The notes under the pieces: generated by a model | What the model saw: the letters and a program-made list of their open reading frames with translations, nothing else | What the model was told of the DNA's origin: nothing | Databases searched by the model: none | Part shown: piece after piece, positions 1 to 6,610 of the stretch | How the letters are laid out: every line of letters starts with the position of its first letter | How positions within the stretch are numbered: position 1 is the stretch's first letter | Program-made: the position numbers and the translations under genes | NCBI GenBank assembly: GCA_013823505.1 | Contig: PNMH01000131.1 | Location: 1 to 7,567 of the forward strand | Direction of reading: 5' to 3' | Length of the DNA stretch: 7,567 nt | Origin: Polaromonas sp. | GTDB taxonomy: Bacteria > Pseudomonadota > Gammaproteobacteria > Burkholderiales > Burkholderiaceae

Positions 1-306
1 GAAACCCAGGTGGGCGCAACGCACTTGGGGCACCATGAGCATCAGCATCAAGAAGACGTCAGTTTCGGTGATTATCTTGACACTGGTTTGTCCGGCACGG
101 ACGATGCCGGCGCGAATGGCACGGCACCTGGGGGCACCGATCTGGATTGTGGGCATTGCCACGGTTACTGCAGTGTGATGTTGATCGCGCCTCCTCATAT
201 ACCCGCAGCCTTCTCTGCAGCGCCACCCAAAATCACACGTGATGAAGGGGGTGCGTCTCACGCACCAACCCCGCCCGATAGACCCCAGTGGTCAAGTCTC
301 GCCTGA
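1..306 (+). CDS. czcI: CzcI-like His/Cys-rich metal-resistance protein, 5' end outside the window
   Basis: The reading frame is open from base 1 to the TGA at 304-306, giving 101 visible codons. The first in-frame GTG, at base 10, is not a convincing start: the frame continues upstream, and CzcI-type proteins carry a signal peptide before the His-rich stretch, so the true start should lie left of the window. Visible features are a His cluster (GHHEHQHQ, codons 10-17), an acidic/Gly-rich linker, and a Cys/His motif CGHCHGYC (codons 50-57), followed by a Pro-rich tail. This combination is typical of CzcI proteins encoded directly upstream of czcC in Burkholderiales. CzcI is known as a small exported protein of the Czc cobalt-zinc-cadmium system with a poorly defined, possibly regulatory or metal-sensing role. 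Assignment rests on motif resemblance recalled from the family and on gene position. Confidence 0.8.
   Translation, partial: ETQVGATHLGHHEHQHQEDVSFGDYLDTGLSGTDDAGANGTAPGGTDLDCGHCHGYCSVMLIAPPHIPAAFSAAPPKITRDEGGASHAPTPPDRPQWSSLA
247..271 (+). other. Stem-loop inside the 3' part of czcI
   Basis: Bases 250-256 (GGTGCGT) pair perfectly with 260-266 (ACGCACC) across a CTC loop. GGG 247-249 can extend the stem with CCC 269-271 after an AA bulge. It lies within coding sequence, so any role is inferred; it is the first of four stem-loops clustered between 247 and 402. Confidence 0.45.
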
Positions 307-316
307 TCGGCGAGAC
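296..316 (+). terminator. Stem-loop enclosing the czcI stop codon; possible attenuator or weak terminator
   Basis: GTCTCGCC (296-303) pairs perfectly with GGCGAGAC (309-316). The five-base loop TGATC holds the czcI stop codon. The stem is followed by a pyrimidine-rich tract (GGGTTACTTCTTCCTCT) rather than a clean T run, so it is not a textbook intrinsic terminator. It could partly stop transcription, protect an mRNA 3' end, or be a processing point separating czcI from the efflux genes. Confidence 0.4.
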
Positions 317-350
317 GGGTTACTTCTTCCTCTGAAGCCCGTTCGCGCCT

Positions 351-376
351 GAGCGCGCAGCAAGACGCTGCCGCTC
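351..376 (+). other. Strong bulged stem-loop in the czcI-czcC gap
   Basis: GAGCG (351-355) and GCAGC (357-361) pair with CGCTC (372-376) and GCTGC (367-371), leaving one bulged base (C356) and an AAGAC loop. The ten base pairs are mostly G-C. There is no T run after it. It probably acts in the RNA, for example as a stabiliser or attenuator; a DNA operator is possible but less symmetrical than expected. Confidence 0.45.
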
Positions 377-386
377 CGGGCTCGAC

Positions 387-402
387 GCGACCGTTGGGTC
401 GC
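387..402 (+). other. Short stem-loop upstream of the czcC ribosome binding site
   Basis: GCGACC (387-392) pairs with GGTCGC (397-402) around a GTTG loop. It lies 34 bases before the czcC Shine-Dalgarno sequence. The rest of the 141-base gap between czcI and czcC contains no gene, and I could not identify a convincing -35/-10 pair in it. Confidence 0.35.
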
Positions 403-436
403 TGCTTGCCGATCTCCTGTGGATTGTTTTCAACAC

Positions 437-441
437 TGGAG
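437..441 (+). promoter_or_regulatory. Ribosome binding site deciding the czcC start
   Basis: TGGAG lies six bases before ATG 448. This supports the ATG rather than the in-frame TTG at 394, which would add 18 non-signal-like residues before the signal peptide and falls inside a stem-loop. Confidence 0.65.
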
Positions 442-447
442 CATCGG

Positions 448-1734
448 ATGACATTTGGATCTCGAACGAAGAGTTGGCGGCTGCATGGCGGCCTGGTGGT
501 AACTGCTATCTTCTGCAGTGCAGCAGCGCAAGCGCAGTCCCCAGCCGTGGTCACCACACCCGCGAAGGCAGCGGCACCACAAAACCTGCAGCAAGTATTT
601 GAGGCTGCTTGGGCTCGCCAGCCCGAGGCACTGACCCTGCCGTCGCGACGTGATGCTGCACGGGCGCAGCAAAGTGCCGCGCAGGCTTGGACGCCTGAAC
701 CTGCTGCCCTGGAAATGGGCTACAAAACCGACCGGCTCAACCGCAACCAGGGTGCAAGCGAAATCGAGGTGGGTGTGTCGGTGCCCCTCTGGTTGCCTCG
801 CGAGCGTGCGCAAAGCGCCGCACTCTCAGATGCGGAGGCGGTAGCCCTTGAAAGCAGGACCATGGCCGCGAAACTGCGCATTGCAGCCACTGTCCGCGAG
901 GCGTGGTGGCAGTGGCAGCGCGCACGCATCGAAGTCGACATCGCGCGCGACCAGCTCAAAAACACGCAGCAAATTGCTGCTGACGTGGAACGGCGCACCA
1001 GGGCGGGCGATTTGGCCCGCTCAGACCAGCACCAAGCGCAGGGAGCTGTCGCTGGCGCGCAAGCCCATCTTGCACAGGCTGAAGCCAGTTTCTCTGCAGC
1101 CCGGCAGCAATTGCAGGCGCTTGCAGGTGTCGCACCAGTTGCAGGCGATGTTGATGGGGGTGGTGTGGAGCAAGACCCCAGCACCTCTACGGCTCAGGCT
1201 GAAACGCACGCCGCAGTCCAAGAGCTGAAGGACAAGGTGGTGGTGGCTGAGCGAAGTGCAGCACTCACAGCGATCCAGTCCCGCGCCAACCCCGAAGTGA
1301 CGCTCACGACCACGCGGGATCGCGGTGCTTTCGGGGAAGCCTCGCAGCAAACCTTTGCGCTGGGTGTGCGCATTCCGTTTGGTGGTGGTGCGCGCCACAA
1401 CGCGCGGACGGCTCAAGCCCTTGCTGACGCCATGGAGGTTCAAGCCCAACTCGGCCTGGAACGAGAGCGTCTGGCCGCCGAGCAAGAAGCTGCCCGGGTG
1501 CGGGTCGAGGCAGCCCGCACACAGCTTGCAGCTGCCGAGCAACGCGCATCACTTGCGCGCGAATCCCGTGGCTTCTTTGACAAGTCTTTCCGCCTGGGTG
1601 AGACCGACCTGCCCACACGGCTGCGCATCGAAGCCGAAGCTGCCGAAGCTGAGCGCCAAGTGGCAATCATCCGCATCGAACTGGCAGCAGCCATATCCAC
1701 GAAACGACAGACCCTCGGTCTGCTGCCCCAGTGA
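448..1734 (+). CDS. czcC: Outer-membrane factor of a heavy-metal RND efflux system (CzcC/TolC family)
   Basis: This 428-residue protein should be the outer-membrane channel through which the pump and adaptor discharge metal cations. Residues 1-29 form a Sec signal peptide (basic RTKSWR start, hydrophobic core, AQA cleavage site before Q30). There is no lipobox cysteine at the cleavage site, so the protein is probably not a lipoprotein. The mature part is Ala/Gln/Glu/Arg-rich and strongly helical, with two long heptad-like halves (roughly residues 40-235 and 240-428), the tandem layout of the outer membrane efflux protein family, whose barrel and helical tunnel form as a trimer. Length is close to that of CzcC from Cupriavidus (about 420 residues). 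Two segments with beta character fit the barrel strands: residues near 105-115 (EIEVGVSVPLW) and near 305-315 (FALGVRIPFGGG). The gene opens the efflux cluster and is followed after 53 bases by the next gene. The czcC label is family-level; exact orthology was not tested. Confidence 0.88.
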   Translation: MTFGSRTKSWRLHGGLVVTAIFCSAAAQAQSPAVVTTPAKAAAPQNLQQVFEAAWARQPEALTLPSRRDAARAQQSAAQAWTPEPAALEMGYKTDRLNRNQGASEIEVGVSVPLWLPRERAQSAALSDAEAVALESRTMAAKLRIAATVREAWWQWQRARIEVDIARDQLKNTQQIAADVERRTRAGDLARSDQHQAQGAVAGAQAHLAQAEASFSAARQQLQALAGVAPVAGDVDGGGVEQDPSTSTAQAETHAAVQELKDKVVVAERSAALTAIQSRANPEVTLTTTRDRGAFGEASQQTFALGVRIPFGGGARHNARTAQALADAMEVQAQLGLERERLAAEQEAARVRVEAARTQLAAAEQRASLARESRGFFDKSFRLGETDLPTRLRIEAEAAEAERQVAIIRIELAAAISTKRQTLGLLPQ

Positions 1735-1787
1735 CGTGCAGTTGGCCTGTTCCTTCTGCAGCCATTCATTCATTCCAGTAAACCTCC

Positions 1788-2342
1788 ATGAACTACCTCA
1801 AATTTCCGTACGCGCTGTTGTGCGCAGCGTTCTTCACCGCAGCGCCCGCCTGGGCCGGTGAAGGTCATGACCACGGTGAAGCCGCGCCTGCAACGGTCGG
1901 CCAAGCGCTGCCACGTTTTTCTGCGGTTTCAGAGACCTTCGAGCTTGTAGGCGTTCTCAGCGGCAAACAGATCACCCTCTACCTGGATCGATTCAGTGAC
2001 AACAGCCCGGTCCGCGACGCGCAAATCGAACTCGAAATCGGCAGCGCCAAATTCAAAGCCGACAAACAAGGTGAAGACGAATATGAGGTCGTGTTGCCGG
2101 AGGCTCCCAAGCCCGGTGTTCTTGCTGTTACTGCAACGGTAACAGCCGGCAACGAGGTCGATCTTCTTGCGGGTGAACTTGACATCCACGAGGAGGCGCA
2201 TTCAGAGGAAGTCCAGGCGGCGCAGCCCTGGACGAAATATGCCGGTTGGGTAGCCGCAGGCATCGCTGCGCTTGCCTTCGTGTTTGTGGGTGCGCGGCGC
2301 ATGTTTAGCGCACGCAGCGCTCGCGTGGGAGGTGCAGCATGA
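1788..2342 (+). CDS. Membrane-anchored His-rich periplasmic protein of the efflux operon, function unassigned
   Basis: This 184-residue protein is probably a periplasmic metal-binding accessory of the pump. Residues 1-23 are a signal peptide ending in AWA, so the mature chain would start GEGHDHGE. A beta-rich domain follows (about 51-135, starting FELVGVLSGKQITLYL), then an acidic, His-containing linker (DIHEEAHSEE). One hydrophobic helix (about 151-168) comes before a basic tail (RRMFSARSAR), giving a periplasmic domain with its C-terminus in the cytoplasm. From memory, a similar domain occurs at the N-terminus of some longer CzcB-type adaptors, so this may be that domain as a separate gene. 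It also resembles the product of the last operon gene (6611-6997). No Shine-Dalgarno sequence is visible before ATG 1788; the signal peptide nevertheless fixes this start. The stop overlaps the adaptor start as ATGA. I do not recognise a characterised homologue. Confidence 0.85.
   Translation: MNYLKFPYALLCAAFFTAAPAWAGEGHDHGEAAPATVGQALPRFSAVSETFELVGVLSGKQITLYLDRFSDNSPVRDAQIELEIGSAKFKADKQGEDEYEVVLPEAPKPGVLAVTATVTAGNEVDLLAGELDIHEEAHSEEVQAAQPWTKYAGWVAAGIAALAFVFVGARRMFSARSARVGGAA
2124..2146 (+). other. Perfect 8-bp inverted repeat inside the 184-residue gene
   Basis: GCTGTTAC (2124-2131) and GTAACAGC (2139-2146) are perfect reverse complements separated by TGCAACG. The segment encodes the repetitive peptide VTATVT, so the symmetry could simply follow from codon choice. 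Confidence 0.3.
2327..2334 (+). promoter_or_regulatory. Ribosome binding site of the adaptor gene, inside the preceding gene
   Basis: GGGAGGTG is the best Shine-Dalgarno sequence in the operon, four bases before ATG 2339, which itself overlaps the upstream stop. This arrangement indicates translational coupling of the two proteins. Confidence 0.7.
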
Positions 2343-3451
2343 AGCGCACGCTCATCTCCACCAGCCTGGGACTCTTCATCGCGTTGTCCAGCCTCACCTC
2401 TGTCCATGCCGGTGAGGGGCATGATCACGGCGACGCATCTGCGACGCCCAGCGCCAATGGGCCCCAGCGCCAACCGGACGGCAGTGTTTTTCTGCCAAAA
2501 CCTGCTCAGCGCCAGCTGGGAGTCAGAACCGTTGTCACAGAGGCTGCCGAACTGCCACGGACGCTGGAGTTGGGCGCCAAAGTGCTGATGGACCCCAACG
2601 CAGGTGGAAAGGTGCAGGCATTGAACGCCGGTCGCATTGAACCTGGTCCGCGCGGATTGCCCAACCCCGGGCAAACTGTCCGCAAAGGTGAGGTGCTGGC
2701 ATACGTTGCTTCGTCGGCAGCGCCCATTGAGCGTTCCAACCAGGCTGCACAGTTGGCCGAACTGCGGGCAGCGAAAGCGCTGGCGGACAAACGCCTGGCG
2801 CGTTTGCAGGAGTTGTCTGATACGGTGCCACGCAAAGAAATCGAAGCGGTTGAGAGCGAGTCTGCGAGCCTGTCGGCACGCATCGCGGCTGTCGGCGGCG
2901 GTCTGTCCAGTCGCGAAGCGCTGGTTGCCCCAGTCTCCGGCGTGATCGCGTCTGCAAACGTGGTCGCCGGTCAAGTGGTTGATGCGCGCGAGTTGGTTTT
3001 CGAGATCGTGGACCCCACACGTCTGCGAATTGAAGCCCTGGCGTTCGATGCCGCTGTTGCCAACAACATTGGCGGTGCCACTGTGGCTGTCGGTGAACAG
3101 CGCATCCCTTTGACGTTCATCGGTGCGTCGCGCAGCTTGCGCGAGCAGGCCCTGCCCTTGGCTTTTCGTGCTCAGGGCGCAGCCCTCGACCAATTGGCCG
3201 TTGGACAGCCGGTACGCGTGTTTGTCCAGACCAAGGACAAGGTCAAAGGCATTGCCGTTCCAGTTGCCGCGCTGATGAAGAATCCAGCCAACCAGACGGT
3301 GGTCTGGGTCAAGACCGGGCCAGAGCGATTTGAACCTCGCCCTGTCACAACAGAACCGCTGGATGGTGTCAACGCTGCCGTCACATCGGGCCTGACTTCC
3401 GGCGACCGTGTCGCGACCCAAGGTGCCACCTTGATCAACCAGGTACGCTGA
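2339..3451 (+). CDS. czcB: Periplasmic adaptor (membrane fusion protein) of the heavy-metal RND pump, CzcB/HlyD type
   Basis: This 370-residue protein should link the inner-membrane pump to the outer-membrane channel. Residues 1-24 are a signal peptide (cleavage after VHA), and the mature chain begins GEGHDHGD, a His motif shared with the preceding gene product. There is no lipobox cysteine. The two half-motifs of the barrel-sandwich (lipoyl-like) domain are visible: around residues 98-123 (GRIEPGPRGLPNPGQTVRKG then EVLAYV) and 194-222 (ALVAPVSGVIASANVVAGQ onwards). They flank a short Ala/Leu/Glu/Arg-rich helical hairpin (about 128-185). A beta-barrel region follows, starting near IVDPTRLRIEA, then a membrane-proximal domain (PVAALMKNPANQTVVWV onwards). 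The N-terminal methionines used by CusB for Cu(I) are absent, while histidines are present. The start overlaps the upstream stop by four bases, and the pump start follows one base after this stop, so all three are tightly coupled. Confidence 0.9.
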   Translation: MKRTLISTSLGLFIALSSLTSVHAGEGHDHGDASATPSANGPQRQPDGSVFLPKPAQRQLGVRTVVTEAAELPRTLELGAKVLMDPNAGGKVQALNAGRIEPGPRGLPNPGQTVRKGEVLAYVASSAAPIERSNQAAQLAELRAAKALADKRLARLQELSDTVPRKEIEAVESESASLSARIAAVGGGLSSREALVAPVSGVIASANVVAGQVVDARELVFEIVDPTRLRIEALAFDAAVANNIGGATVAVGEQRIPLTFIGASRSLREQALPLAFRAQGAALDQLAVGQPVRVFVQTKDKVKGIAVPVAALMKNPANQTVVWVKTGPERFEPRPVTTEPLDGVNAAVTSGLTSGDRVATQGATLINQVR

Positions 3452-3452
3452 C

Positions 3453-6400
3453 ATGTTCAAGTGGCTACTCGATAACAGCCTGACCAATCGGCTGCTGGTG
3501 ATCATCGCCAGCGTGGTTCTAATGGCTTACGGCGCATTCACTCTGTCCACCACCCCGGTGGATGTGTTTCCCGACCTCAACAAGCCGACCGTCACCATCA
3601 TGACCGAGGCCGGTGGCATGGCCGCCGAAGAGGTGGAGCAGCTCATCACCTTCCCGCTCGAAACGACCATGAACGGTCTGCCCGGCGTGGAGTCGGTGCG
3701 GTCCACGTCGTCGGCTGGCTTGTCTTTTCTCTACGTCACATTCGACTGGAGCACCGACATCTTCCGCGCACGGCAATTGGTGTCGGAGCGCCTGTCTTCG
3801 ATGGAGGAAGGTATTGCCGAAGGCGTCGTTCCGCGCATGGGCCCAATCAGCTCCATCATGGGCGAGATCATGCAGATCGCCATCCCCGTTGATCCGAGCA
3901 AGATCAGCTCCATGGCGGTGCGCGAATACGCCGACTGGGTGTTACGGCCTCGGCTGCTGTCGGTCCCCGGTGTGGCTCAAGTCATCCCCATCGGTGGCGA
4001 GGTCAGGCAGTTCCAAGTGCAACCCAACACCACTCGCATGGCGGAATTGGGCATCACGCATGAGCAGCTTGAGGCGGCCTTGAAGGGCTACTCCAGCAAC
4101 ACATCGGGCGGCTTTCTTGAGCTCAACGGGCGCGAGTACCTGATCCGCAACCTGGGCCGCACCTCGCTGTTGGAGGACCTGAGCAATCTGGCGTTGACCG
4201 CCAAGGACGGGCAACCCATCCTTCTTCGCCAGATAGCCGAGGTAACGTTTGCAGCGGCGCTCAAACGCGGCGATGCGGGCTTTGAAGGCAAGCCTGCTGT
4301 GATTCTTGGCATCCAGAAGCAACCGACCGCCGACACCATCGCGCTCACGAAGTCCATTGAGGACGCACTGGTGGGGCTGAAGGCTTCACTGCCGGCCGGC
4401 ATGGAGGCCCCACGAGTCACTTTCCGTCAGGCCAGCTTCATCGAAGCATCCATCACCACCTTGCAGGGCAAGCTGATTGGTGCATCGGTTTTCGTGGCGT
4501 TGATCCTGTTCTTCTTCCTGGGCACCTTGCGTCCGACCATCATCGCGTTGACGGCAATTCCCGTATCGATCTTTATCACCGCGCTGGTCTTCAAGTATTT
4601 TGGGTTGTCGATCAACACCATGACGCTTGGTGGCCTGGCCATCGCAATTGGCGGACTGGTAGACGACGCCGTGGTCGGTGTTGAAAACGTCCTCCGACGA
4701 TTGAAGACGGACCGCGCCGCCCACCCGCACGGCCGACTGCATCCGATCGAACTCGTTGCCCACGCGACGATGGAGGTCCGCTCAGCCATCCTCTACGCGA
4801 CAGTCATCATCGTTCTGGTCTTCATCCCGCTGTTTGCACTGCCGGGGCTGGAGGGCAAGTTGTTCGTGCCACTCGGCATCGCCTTCATCGTCTCGACACT
4901 CGCTTCACTGATCGTCTCGGTGACTGTGACGCCCGTGCTCAGTTTCTACCTGCTGCCCCGCATGAAGAATCTGGAGCATGGGGACACCAAGGTCCTGGCG
5001 TGGTTGAAAGCGCGGTATCGAAGCAGCCTGCAAGGCGTGTTGGACCGACCCAAGGCGGCCATTGCAGTTGCCGGAGTGACTGTTTTGATGGCAGCTGCGT
5101 CTGTGCCGTTTTTCCCCACCACGTTCCTGCCACCATTCAACGAGGGCACACTGCTCATCGGTCTGCGGCTGAACCCGGGTGTCACGCTGACGGAATCGTC
5201 CGCACTTGCGCGCCAGGCTGAGGTGCTGGTCAGTCAAGTGCCGGAAGTGACCCACGTGGGGCGCCGCAGTGGTCGCGCCGAGCTGGATGAACATGCCGAA
5301 GGTGTCCACGTCAGCGAGCTTGATGTGGGTCTTAAGCCGACAGCAGAGCTGACGCGCAGCATGGACGAGATCAAAGCGGATATCCGTGCCCGGCTGGTCA
5401 ATCTGCCCGCCGCGCTGGAGATTGGGCAGCCCATCTCCCACCGCATCGATCACATGCTCTCGGGCGTGCGCTCTCAAATCGCCATCAAGATTTTTGGCGA
5501 AGACCTGGATGCCCTGCGTGGCCAGGCCGACGCATTGCGCGCGAAGCTGGCGACCATTCCGGGCATTGCCGACCTCCAGATCGAGAAGCAGGTGCTGGCG
5601 CCGCAGATCAAGGTGCGTATCGACTACGCAGCAGCTGCGCAGTACGGCGTTCCAGCGCCTCAGGTCTTGTCGGCACTGCAGGCGTTGGTTGAAGGTGAAA
5701 AGGTCACGCAGATTGTGGAGGGCAGTCGGCGCTTCGCGCTGGTCGTCAAGCTGCCAGAATCCGCTCGTTCGGTCGAAGGCCTGGGCCAGATACTGATCGA
5801 AACGCCGAACGGCCGCATCCCGTTGTCAAAAATCGCCACCATTGAGGATGGCGATGGTCCCAACCAGATCAGTCGTGACGATGGCAAGCGCCGCATCGTG
5901 TTGTCGGCGAACGCGTCAGGACGTGCGCTGTCTGAGATCGTTGCCGACATCCGCAAAATCGTGGCCGAGACGAAGTTGCCAGAAGGCTACTTCATCACGC
6001 TGGGTGGCCAGTTCCAGGCGCAGGAGGAAGCCTCACGCCTGGTCGGCCTGCTGTCCATCGTGTCGCTGACCTTGATGTTCGTGGTTTTATACAGCCGCTA
6101 CAAATCGGCAGCGCTGTCGGCGTTGATCATGGTCAATATTCCGCTGGCCCTTGTCGGCGCGGTGATCGGGCTGTGGTTGTCGGGGCAGCCTCTCAGTGTG
6201 GCGGCATTGGTCGGCTTCATCACGCTGGCGGGTATCTCGGTGCGCAACGGCATTCTGAAGGTCAGCCACTACATCAACCTGATGCGCTTCGAGGGCGAGT
6301 CCTTCGATCAGAAGATGATCATGCGCGGCTCGCTTGAGCGACTGAGTCCCGTGCTCATGACCGCCCTCGTCACGGCCTTCGCGCTGGCGCCACTGCTGTT

Positions 6401-6572
6401 TGAAGCAGAGCAGCCAGGCACTGAGGTGTTGCACCCGGTGGCCGTGGTGATTTTCTCCGGTCTCATCAGTTCGACCCTGCTCGACACCTTCCTCACACCC
6501 GCGATGTTCTGGTTGTTTGGGCGCAAGCCGGCCGAATCGCTGATGAACGACAAGAACGCCGAGGCGCTTTGA
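3453..6572 (+). CDS. czcA: Heavy-metal RND efflux permease (CzcA/CusA family proton/cation antiporter)
   Basis: This 1039-residue protein is the proton-driven inner-membrane pump of the tripartite system and has the full length usual for the family. The layout is TM1 (about 12-32), a first large periplasmic porter loop, a TM2-TM6 cluster starting near residue 340, a second porter loop (about 550-860), and a final TM block ending near 1020. The TM4 proton-relay motif reads AIGGLVDDAVVGVEN (398-412). D404 and E411 align with the essential D408 and E415 of Cupriavidus CzcA, but the DFG aspartate (D402) is Ala398, as in CusA. The methionine triad of CusA is not conserved: by my hand alignment the positions are G570, V620 and H667 (in RIDHMLSG). 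This argues against Cu(I)/Ag(I) and for a divalent cation. A short His cluster (HPHGRLH, 424-430) lies in the cytoplasmic loop after TM4. Start ATG 3453 follows the adaptor stop by one base, with a weak AGG at 3441-3443. The czcA symbol is a family label; the actual metal is not shown. Confidence 0.93.
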   Translation: MFKWLLDNSLTNRLLVIIASVVLMAYGAFTLSTTPVDVFPDLNKPTVTIMTEAGGMAAEEVEQLITFPLETTMNGLPGVESVRSTSSAGLSFLYVTFDWSTDIFRARQLVSERLSSMEEGIAEGVVPRMGPISSIMGEIMQIAIPVDPSKISSMAVREYADWVLRPRLLSVPGVAQVIPIGGEVRQFQVQPNTTRMAELGITHEQLEAALKGYSSNTSGGFLELNGREYLIRNLGRTSLLEDLSNLALTAKDGQPILLRQIAEVTFAAALKRGDAGFEGKPAVILGIQKQPTADTIALTKSIEDALVGLKASLPAGMEAPRVTFRQASFIEASITTLQGKLIGASVFVALILFFFLGTLRPTIIALTAIPVSIFITALVFKYFGLSINTMTLGGLAIAIGGLVDDAVVGVENVLRRLKTDRAAHPHGRLHPIELVAHATMEVRSAILYATVIIVLVFIPLFALPGLEGKLFVPLGIAFIVSTLASLIVSVTVTPVLSFYLLPRMKNLEHGDTKVLAWLKARYRSSLQGVLDRPKAAIAVAGVTVLMAAASVPFFPTTFLPPFNEGTLLIGLRLNPGVTLTESSALARQAEVLVSQVPEVTHVGRRSGRAELDEHAEGVHVSELDVGLKPTAELTRSMDEIKADIRARLVNLPAALEIGQPISHRIDHMLSGVRSQIAIKIFGEDLDALRGQADALRAKLATIPGIADLQIEKQVLAPQIKVRIDYAAAAQYGVPAPQVLSALQALVEGEKVTQIVEGSRRFALVVKLPESARSVEGLGQILIETPNGRIPLSKIATIEDGDGPNQISRDDGKRRIVLSANASGRALSEIVADIRKIVAETKLPEGYFITLGGQFQAQEEASRLVGLLSIVSLTLMFVVLYSRYKSAALSALIMVNIPLALVGAVIGLWLSGQPLSVAALVGFITLAGISVRNGILKVSHYINLMRFEGESFDQKMIMRGSLERLSPVLMTALVTAFALAPLLFEAEQPGTEVLHPVAVVIFSGLISSTLLDTFLTPAMFWLFGRKPAESLMNDKNAEAL

Positions 6573-6597
6573 TTTCACCCTGTCCTATCAACTATCC

Positions 6598-6605
6598 AGA
6601 AAGGA
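6598..6605 (+). promoter_or_regulatory. Ribosome binding site deciding the start of the small His-rich gene
   Basis: AGAAAGGA lies five bases before ATG 6611. It rules out the in-frame TTG at 6569, which overlaps the end of the pump gene and would place 14 residues before the signal peptide. Confidence 0.7.
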
Positions 6606-6610
6606 TTCCC

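Noticed and set aside
10..12. GTG at base 10 as the czcI start
   Set aside because: The frame is open to the window edge, and the family carries an N-terminal signal peptide that would lie upstream.
400..435. Possible promoter for czcC (TTGCCG with a downstream TTCAAC)
   Set aside because: The -10 match is poor, and no combination with 16-18 base spacing was convincing, so no promoter is annotated.
394..447. Upstream TTG start for the outer-membrane factor
   Set aside because: It would put 18 residues before a good signal peptide and lies in a stem-loop; ATG 448 has a well-spaced TGGAG.
1979..3505. Long antisense open frame of 508 codons opposite the 184-residue and adaptor genes
   Set aside because: It spans two well-supported genes on the other strand, has no recognisable domain, is rich in Arg, Gln and Cys as expected of a GC-rich shadow frame, and has no supporting ribosome site or context.
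4905..5477. Antisense frame of 190 codons opposite the pump gene
   Set aside because: It lies wholly inside the pump gene, with His/Arg/Gln-rich, domain-free composition typical of shadow frames.
6569..6610. TTG start for the small His-rich protein, overlapping the pump stop
   Set aside because: It adds a non-signal stretch (SPCPINYPERIP) before the basic start of the signal peptide; ATG 6611 has AGAAAGGA in front of it.
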